A DNA stretch of 10,829 nt, taken from contig JAJRTK010000132.1 in assembly GCA_024278345.1 (NCBI GenBank), positions 1 to 10,829 of the forward strand. Direction: 5' to 3'. Of the stretch, positions 6,595 to 10,829 are shown piece after piece (the stretch's first letter is position 1; the number at the start of each line of letters is the position of its first letter). This DNA is from a bacterium. GTDB lineage: Bacteria > CSSED10-310 > JAJRTK01. The notes beneath the pieces were generated by a model. That model made no database searches and had not been told where the DNA came from. It saw only the letters and a list, made by a program, of their open reading frames with translations. The translations under genes and the position numbers were made by a program.

Positions 6595-7814
6595 TTTGTG
6601 GCTCCCCACAGCTTGACGGAATCGGAGAAGGCCCCGGCCTGTTCGCGGATGACTTGGAATTGGCCGGTGTTTTCAGCAAACTTGAAGCTCGTAAAAGGGA
6701 TGGCCGCCTTGTCCAGGGCTGCCTCCAGCATGGGTTGATCCAGAAGGGCCGGATCGCAGAACGAGGCAGCGGCAAAGACGACGCCGTCCGCCGAGCAGTG
6801 GCGCACCTTTTCCACAAGAGCCGCTCCCTTCTCCTCCTCGCCGATGTACCGCGATGCCGTGGCGACGCCCCGCTCCAGGTAAGCTCGGACCAGCGCCTCC
6901 AGAGGATCGCCTCCCTCTTCCAGAGGAATTGCCCCCTCGATGAACCGGAACCCCAGCAAGAAATCGTCGTCGATGATGTCGCAGCCGGCCTTTTCCAGCG
7001 TCCGAATAAGGTCGATGGGCGGCTGCTCGCAAAACGACCCCACAAGGACCACCCGAACATTGTCCATCGGTCGGCTCTCTCGTTCCCCCACTTTCTCCAG
7101 AAACTCCTCCAGCATTGCCGTGTGCTCGGCCGCCGGAAGCTGGCCTCCAGCCCGCACCATGACGTAGGCTTCCGAAGCCCGAACCCGCCAAGGTTCCGTC
7201 CGCCGAACCTCGTCGATCCGCGCGATGGCTTCACGCCGTTTGTTTTCGGCCTCGATGGACCGGCGAAGCGCCGCGGGATCCAGTGTGAGCGCACCTCGCT
7301 TGGCCAACTCGGACGCGATTCGCTCCAATTCGTGCCGGTAGAACTTTCCGCCCACTTCCGGGCTAAAGTTCTGCGGCAGATCCACGTAGGCCGCATACCG
7401 ATCCGGGAAGAGCAATTGCCACATACCGCTCATGTTTCGGATCACGTCGCAGATGGAGGGGAAGAGCATCCCATCCAGAATGTCGTAGCTCCCGGCAAGC
7501 CCCAGCTCGATGGTGCTTCTGGGAATATGGCAGATGTAGGACTGGAAGTAAGAGTCGCCTCGGATGATGTCCACCTGGTCGCCGCCGCCATAAATGGCAA
7601 CCGGCAGGCAACCAAGCGCTTCTATCAGCGGGCGCGGAACGTAAATAGGCATGTGGCCGATGGCCAACCCGCCAGGGTGCCGGGCCTTCCATTCCGCCAC
7701 GGCCTTCAGGCCCTGATCTTCTACCAGGGCTGTCGCCTGGCTCAAGAGCGTTGCCGCGGGATCGGCGGCTTGCTCCGAAGGCTCGGCGGGGGTGGTGACA
7801 AGGGAGCGTAGCAT
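6591..7814 (-). CDS. bcrC: Benzoyl-CoA reductase (class I, ATP-dependent) subunit C
   Basis: A 407-residue BcrC/BadD subunit, close to the usual 380-400. Family blocks include IGHMPIYVPRPLIEALGCLP (52-71), YGGGDQVDIIRGDSYFQSYI (75-94), CHIPRSTIELGL (95-106), DGMLFPSICDVIRNMSGMWQLLFP (114-137) and DLPQNFSPEVGGKFY (145-159). The C-terminal half has VVLVGSFCEQPP (255-266) and GVVFAAASFCDP (344-355). Cys95, Cys122 and Cys353 are the most plausible ligands of its [4Fe-4S] cluster by position. With BcrB it forms the part that binds benzoyl-CoA. The reading frame is open upstream to 7988, but that stretch overlaps tetR and lacks family similarity. The ATG at 7814, directly after a GAGGAGGAG site, is therefore the start. 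It follows tetR by 65 nt and overlaps bcrB by 4 nt. Confidence 0.95.
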   Translation of the reverse strand: MLRSLVTTPAEPSEQAADPAATLLSQATALVEDQGLKAVAEWKARHPGGLAIGHMPIYVPRPLIEALGCLPVAIYGGGDQVDIIRGDSYFQSYICHIPRSTIELGLAGSYDILDGMLFPSICDVIRNMSGMWQLLFPDRYAAYVDLPQNFSPEVGGKFYRHELERIASELAKRGALTLDPAALRRSIEAENKRREAIARIDEVRRTEPWRVRASEAYVMVRAGGQLPAAEHTAMLEEFLEKVGERESRPMDNVRVVLVGSFCEQPPIDLIRTLEKAGCDIIDDDFLLGFRFIEGAIPLEEGGDPLEALVRAYLERGVATASRYIGEEEKGAALVEKVRHCSADGVVFAAASFCDPALLDQPMLEAALDKAAIPFTSFKFAENTGQFQVIREQAGAFSDSVKLWGATK

Positions 7815-7879
7815 GGCTCCTCCTCTTCTTGACGGCGCGCCGCGGACTCTCCTCCTCGGGATTCCGCGACGCGCTCGGA
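7815..7879 (-). promoter_or_regulatory. tetR-bcrC intergenic segment with duplicated purine motif and palindrome
   Basis: This 65-nt gap is the only untranslated break within the aromatic operon. On the minus strand the motif GAGGAGGAG occurs twice (7857-7849 and 7825-7817); the second copy is the bcrC ribosome-binding site. Between them is a perfect 10-bp palindrome, CGGCGCGCCG (7833-7842). The palindrome could be a small mRNA hairpin that sets the relative expression of regulator and reductase, or a protein-binding site. I see no convincing -35/-10 pair here. Confidence 0.3.
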
Positions 7880-8584
7880 TTACGGTTGTTCCAACTTCGA
7901 AATCAGGGATGGCCGCTGGAGCTCTTCCACGATCCGTTCCACTGCGGGTCGGATCTCGCGGTAGGGACAGGCTGCGGCGATGCCACACAAAAAAACCCGG
8001 TGAATCGTGCGGGCAAGTTGCCGGGGCGAGCCATGCCGGTCAGGATCGTGCCAGCCATAGACCCAATTGAGCATTCCGAAGAGGCTGTAGGTCATCCGCT
8101 CGATCTCCACCTCATCCAGCCCTTGGGCCTCAGCTTCCACTTTGCCGCATCCTGTCCGGACAAGGTTTCGGACGATGGAGGCCCCCAGCCTGTAATATTC
8201 TTCCTTGAGGCGCCGGATCGCTTGTCGCTTGTCCGCTGGAAGAGCCGCCGCCTCATGGACTAAAACCCGCATGACGGCGGCGTTCTCGTTGAAATAGCAA
8301 AGGTGGTTGAGGACGAAGATGTAGAGACGCTCGCCCGGTTCGTCCACCTTGGAAATAGCGCTCTCCGCCGCCCCGTTCAGGGTCCGAAACGCCTCGAACT
8401 GAAGTTCGAAAAGCAGATCCTCCTTCGACGGGAAATAGTTGTAGAAACTCGAAAGCCCCCGCCCCGTCTCCCGGGCGAGCTGCCGCATGGACATGCCGAA
8501 ATAGCCATGCTCGGCGATGGCCTGTGCGGCAGCGTGCAGGATTGCGGCCCGGACCCGCTCCGATCGTTGCGACCGGCTGCTCAC
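7880..8584 (-). CDS. TetR-family transcriptional regulator
   Basis: A 234-residue DNA-binding regulator. The N-terminal TetR helix-turn-helix is clear: AAILHAAAQAIAEHGYFGMS (about 13-32), then the recognition region MRQLARETGRGLSSFYNYFPSKEDLL (33-58). The C-terminal ligand domain includes MTYSLFGMLNWVYGWHDPD and QLARTIHRVFLCG near its end, a pattern I associate with TetR proteins that sense acyl-CoA or CoA-thioester ligands, such as KstR2. MbdR, which responds to 3-methylbenzoyl-CoA, is a TetR regulator of a related anaerobic aromatic cluster. The ligand here is thus plausibly benzoyl-CoA or a ring-reduction intermediate, an inference. I prefer the GTG at 8584 because it gives a 4-nt GTGA overlap with the dch stop; a TTG at 8596 preceded by GGAAG is the alternative. 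Placement inside the operon implies autoregulation. Confidence 0.9.
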   Translation of the reverse strand: MSSRSQRSERVRAAILHAAAQAIAEHGYFGMSMRQLARETGRGLSSFYNYFPSKEDLLFELQFEAFRTLNGAAESAISKVDEPGERLYIFVLNHLCYFNENAAVMRVLVHEAAALPADKRQAIRRLKEEYYRLGASIVRNLVRTGCGKVEAEAQGLDEVEIERMTYSLFGMLNWVYGWHDPDRHGSPRQLARTIHRVFLCGIAAACPYREIRPAVERIVEELQRPSLISKLEQP

Positions 8585-9375
8585 GCGTCCGTCCAAACCG
8601 GCTTCCGCCGCTCCAGAAATGCACTGATTCCCTCGTTGCCGTCATGGCTCTCCAGGACTTCCGACACATACTGCTCTTCCGCGGCATCGAGCGCCTTGCC
8701 AAGAGCCTCCAGTGTCGGCGATCCCTGGCGTAACGCCTTCACTGACTGCCGGATGGCGAAGGCCGAAAGACCTCCCAAGTTTTCCCGGAACCACTCCAAA
8801 AACTGGTCTTCGGAGGCCTTGTCCTCGAAAATCTCCATCACCAATCCACCACACTTCAGCCGCTTCGCCGGCACCACTGCCCCGGTCAACGTCAGCCACT
8901 CCGCCAGAGGGCCGCCCAGACGGTGCGGACCCACTGCCGCCAGCACCGGCGGGAAAACTCCCAGCTTGATCTCCGGGCAACCAAAGGTCGCCGATTCCGT
9001 GGCGAACACCAGGTGGCAGCAGAGGACAAGCTCGAAGGCCCCACCCAAACAGGGGCCTTCCACCAGGGCGGCGATGGGAACCGGATAGTTTGCCACTTTC
9101 CTGACGAAGGCATGAAAACCAGACAGCATGGCTGGCGCCTGCTCTTTCTGGTGCTCTTCCACCGAGGCCCCGAAGGAAAACCGGTGCTCGGCGCCTGCCA
9201 GGACCACTGCCTTCAGCCCGGGCAAATCCCGGTGCGCCTCCAGAGCCGCCGCCAGCTCTCCCATCATCTTCGTCGTCAGGATATTGCCCTTGGGCTGGTT
9301 CAGGAGCAGCGTGAGTAGTCTCCCCTCTTCTTCCAGCCGTACCCGGATGGTCTCGTAACTTGGGCTACCCGTCAT
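8581..9375 (-). CDS. dch: Cyclohexa-1,5-diene-1-carbonyl-CoA hydratase
   Basis: A 264-residue crotonase-fold protein. It should add water to cyclohexa-1,5-diene-1-carbonyl-CoA, the product of class I benzoyl-CoA reductase, to give 6-hydroxycyclohex-1-ene-1-carbonyl-CoA. The oxyanion-hole segments are FSFGASVEEH (66-75) and GPCLGGAFEL (107-116). Glu115 in the second segment and Glu135 in CPEIKLGVFPPV (133-144) occupy the two crotonase catalytic glutamate positions. The FSFGASVEEH and PEIKLGVFPP motifs are what I recognise as specific to Dch rather than general enoyl-CoA hydratases. Its ATG overlaps the oah stop (ATGA), with AAGGAGG 6 nt before it, and its stop overlaps the tetR start. The pathway context makes the assignment strong. 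The dehydrogenase that acts next is not in this window. Confidence 0.92.
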   Translation of the reverse strand: MTGSPSYETIRVRLEEEGRLLTLLLNQPKGNILTTKMMGELAAALEAHRDLPGLKAVVLAGAEHRFSFGASVEEHQKEQAPAMLSGFHAFVRKVANYPVPIAALVEGPCLGGAFELVLCCHLVFATESATFGCPEIKLGVFPPVLAAVGPHRLGGPLAEWLTLTGAVVPAKRLKCGGLVMEIFEDKASEDQFLEWFRENLGGLSAFAIRQSVKALRQGSPTLEALGKALDAAEEQYVSEVLESHDGNEGISAFLERRKPVWTDA

Positions 9376-10505
9376 GATGCGCCTCCTTCCCTGGCAGCGG
9401 CCATTTTCTGCCGCGCTGATGGCGGAAGAACTTCTTCAACGAGCGCCGCATCGAACCTAGCCCCCTCGGCGATGCGCCGCCGGAGCAGCGCGAAATCGAT
9501 CTGCCGTTCCCGGCGTTCTCCATAGTGGAAAGCTGGGAATCCAGCGGCTGCCTCCGTATTCATATTCAGCGAAAGCCACGAACGGTTCGTTTCCGAGTTC
9601 GCGTACCAGTGCTGGAGCTTCTTTTTTCGCTGGCTCTCAAGGGTTTTCCGGGTGCAGTCGGGGAAGGTGTGAAGAAGCGTCGTCACCAACCGATCCACCG
9701 CTTCGTCCAATAGCGAGAGATCCACCGTACAGCTCTTCGCCAACTCCTTGGCCGCCTGCTTCGCATCCCCGGTCTTGAACTCCCCGTGGACCACCTGGCC
9801 CATCTCGTCCACGTAGCGGTCGGTAATCACGAAGGGATTGGGAATGAACTTTCCCTCCTCCGTCTTGTAAACCGCCGCAACCTCATTGATGAGCCCGAGC
9901 CGTAGTGCCTTGTGAGCCGACCACTGCACGCAGAGCGCCAACGACTCCGCCGCCTTGGCATAGCCAACGTACAGGTCCAGGAAATCCGTGGAACCACCAT
10001 CCGGCGCCGAGCCGTGGATCGGCCCCGCCTGCCCGAATCGACAATGATCTCCCGCCACGGAGAAATCACAAGCCATCCCGATCTCCTGACCACCCGCAAT
10101 CCGCATCCCGTTCACCCGGCAAATCACCGGCTTGTCGCAGAGCAGTATACCCGTCACCATGTCGTTGAACAGCCGCATGTACTGCTGGTATTCCACCGGT
10201 CGCCCGGCATAGTAGGTGGCATACTCCGCCGTATTTCCCCCAGTGCAGAAACTGCGGTCGCCCACGGCCGTAAAGACCACGGCCACGCACCTACGGTCCA
10301 AACTCGCCCGCCGGAAAGCCAGAATCACCTCCTTCACCGCTTCCGTCGTGTAGGAATTGAGCTGCCGCTCGTTGTCCAAGTAAATCCATACCTGGCGCAG
10401 CCCTTCTACAATCTCGCTGTTTCGCCCCAGCACCGGCCGCTCTTCGTAGCGGATGCTCTGAAACTTGTAATCGGGAACCAGTTCATGGTTGAAAAGCTCG
10501 CTCAT
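9372..10505 (-). CDS. oah: 6-Oxocyclohex-1-ene-1-carbonyl-CoA hydrolase
   Basis: A 377-residue crotonase-superfamily enzyme (Oah/BamA/BzdY) that hydrates and hydrolytically opens the ring of 6-oxocyclohex-1-ene-1-carbonyl-CoA to give 3-hydroxypimelyl-CoA. Diagnostic blocks are FCTGGNTAEYATYYAGRP (86-103), DKPVICRVNGMRIAGGQEIG (124-143), MACDFSVAGD (144-153), FGQAGPIHGSAPDGGSTDFL (157-176) and NSETNRSWLSLNMNTEA (303-319). The length matches the family. I chose the ATG at 10505, where AGGAG (10519-10515) lies 9 nt upstream. An ATG two codons earlier is only 3 nt from that site, and an upstream TTG at 10565 would overlap the candidate promoter. It is the first gene of the operon. BamA-type hydrolases serve both class I and class II pathways, so this gene alone does not tell which reductase is used; the bcr genes downstream do. 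Confidence 0.95.
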   Translation of the reverse strand: MSELFNHELVPDYKFQSIRYEERPVLGRNSEIVEGLRQVWIYLDNERQLNSYTTEAVKEVILAFRRASLDRRCVAVVFTAVGDRSFCTGGNTAEYATYYAGRPVEYQQYMRLFNDMVTGILLCDKPVICRVNGMRIAGGQEIGMACDFSVAGDHCRFGQAGPIHGSAPDGGSTDFLDLYVGYAKAAESLALCVQWSAHKALRLGLINEVAAVYKTEEGKFIPNPFVITDRYVDEMGQVVHGEFKTGDAKQAAKELAKSCTVDLSLLDEAVDRLVTTLLHTFPDCTRKTLESQRKKKLQHWYANSETNRSWLSLNMNTEAAAGFPAFHYGERRERQIDFALLRRRIAEGARFDAALVEEVLPPSARQKMAAAREGGAS

Positions 10506-10536
10506 CAGCATTTTCTCCTCTCTCGCCAGGAAGCCG

Positions 10537-10565
10537 ATAAAATGGGAATGTCGGCCTGTAGGCAA
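10537..10565 (-). promoter_or_regulatory. Candidate promoter of the oah-dch-tetR-bcr operon
   Basis: On the minus strand TTGCCT (10565-10560) and TTTTAT (10542-10537) are separated by 17 nt. Each matches four of six bases of the sigma-70 consensus. Transcription would begin near 10530, about 25 nt before the oah ATG, leaving room for its ribosome-binding site. Further upstream the 8-mer CACTGAAG occurs twice on the minus strand (10596-10589 and 10627-10620), 31 bp apart; I cannot tell whether it is an operator. The match is moderate and another sigma factor could be used. Confidence 0.35.
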
Positions 10566-10697
10566 GGTTTCTTGGGGTTTGAGGCTACCTTCAGTGCAAT
10601 CGGGGGCCTTGTCGTTCTTCTTCAGTGTTGAATTCCGCTCCCATCGGCGGCAGTCCGTCCGCCGCTGCTCGCCACGTTCGCCGCCGGGCCTGGAAAC

Positions 10698-10778
10698 AAA
10701 GCCGCAAAAAGATGTGGGTCCAGCAAAGCCGCGAAAAGATGGGGGTCCAGCAAACCCGCGAAAAGATGTGGGTCCAGG
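10698..10778. repeat. Three tandem 27-bp repeats
   Basis: Units at 10698-10724, 10725-10751 and 10752-10778 share the pattern AAAgCCGCgAAAAGATGtGG followed by GTCCAGc (lower case marks varying bases), with about two or three differences between any two copies. The last copy runs directly into a 20-bp palindrome. The even 27-bp period and near identity indicate recent duplication. There are no spacers between the units, so this is not a CRISPR array. Confidence 0.85.
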
Positions 10779-10815
10779 GAGCGCGCTCCCTGGTGGGTGC
10801 AGGGCGACGCCCTGC
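10774..10815. repeat. Two adjacent strong palindromes (REP-like)
   Basis: CCAGGGAGCGCGCTCCCTGG (10774-10793) is a perfect 20-bp palindrome. Six bases later GCAGGGCG (10799-10806) and CGCCCTGC (10808-10815) form an 8-bp perfect inverted repeat around one base. Paired GC-rich palindromes of this kind next to short tandem repeats are typical of interspersed REP-like elements. They could also act as a terminator or insulator for an upstream transcript, but no T-run follows on either side within the window. Confidence 0.7.
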
Positions 10816-10829
10816 CAGGGGACGGGGGA

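Larger units (their letters stand above)
10566..10829. other. Non-coding upstream region
   Basis: I find no credible gene in this stretch. It holds weak direct repeats near the candidate promoter, a unique GC-rich segment (about 10628-10697), a tandem-repeat block and a pair of palindromes. It either continues as an intergenic region or ends just before an upstream gene outside the window. Confidence 0.5.

Noticed and set aside
6654-7811. Plus-strand open frame of 385 codons opposite bcrC
   Set aside because: It is antisense to a strongly conserved gene, its composition (many Arg, His, Pro) is that of a shadow of GC-rich codon usage, and I see no family motif.
7815-7988. N-terminal extension of bcrC back to an upstream start at 7988
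   Set aside because: The extra 58 residues overlap tetR, are Arg-rich and unlike BcrC, and the ATG at 7814 has an excellent ribosome-binding site.
10506-10565. Longer oah start (TTG at 10565)
   Set aside because: The added residues are not family-like, would overlap the candidate promoter, and a well-spaced AGGAG supports the ATG at 10505.
10698-10778. CRISPR array
   Set aside because: The three 27-bp units are directly adjacent with no unique spacers, and no cas gene is visible.

Overview
The window is GC-rich bacterial DNA, and every gene I can support lies on the minus strand, so transcription runs from high to low coordinates. The core is an anaerobic aromatic-degradation operon. It encodes the four subunits of an ATP-dependent class I benzoyl-CoA reductase in the order bcrC-bcrB-bcrA-bcrD, as in the Thauera bcr and Rhodopseudomonas bad loci. 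Preceding it are the next pathway enzymes, a cyclohexa-1,5-diene-1-carbonyl-CoA hydratase (dch) and the ring-opening 6-oxocyclohex-1-ene-1-carbonyl-CoA hydrolase (oah/bamA), plus a TetR-family regulator. This points to an anaerobic or facultatively anaerobic bacterium that degrades benzoate-type aromatics. I cannot name the taxon from the sequence.

Layout in the direction of transcription: (1) 10829-10506 is an upstream region with three 27-bp tandem repeats, two strong palindromes and a candidate promoter; (2) oah, dch and tetR are joined by 4-nt stop/start overlaps; (3) a 65-nt gap leads to bcrC, bcrB, bcrA and bcrD, again joined by ATGA overlaps; (4) a 114-nt intergenic region carries a nested inverted repeat that may be a terminator or regulatory structure; (5) a second group holds a ThiH/HydG-like radical SAM protein, a membrane-anchored PpiC-like protein without a visible catalytic domain, and a HupE/UreJ-family membrane protein cut off by the window edge.

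The most notable feature is that bcrB is divided by an in-frame TAA into a 307-residue N-terminal part and a ~130-residue C-terminal part. No frame shift is involved. The TAA runs directly into a Shine-Dalgarno sequence (AAGGAG) followed by tandem GTG codons, so the second part could be made by coupled re-initiation. This is either a two-polypeptide BcrB, a recent nonsense mutation or a sequence error.

Working model: BcrA and BcrD form the ATP-hydrolysing activator that passes low-potential electrons to BcrB and BcrC, where benzoyl-CoA is reduced to the cyclic dienoyl-CoA. Dch hydrates the diene, a 6-hydroxycyclohex-1-ene-1-carbonyl-CoA dehydrogenase (not in this window) oxidises it, and Oah opens the ring. 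The dehydrogenase and the ferredoxin donor found in some bcr clusters are absent here and must be encoded elsewhere. The TetR protein probably senses a pathway CoA thioester, by analogy with MbdR. The radical SAM/PpiC-like/HupE group is probably a separate unit of unknown role.
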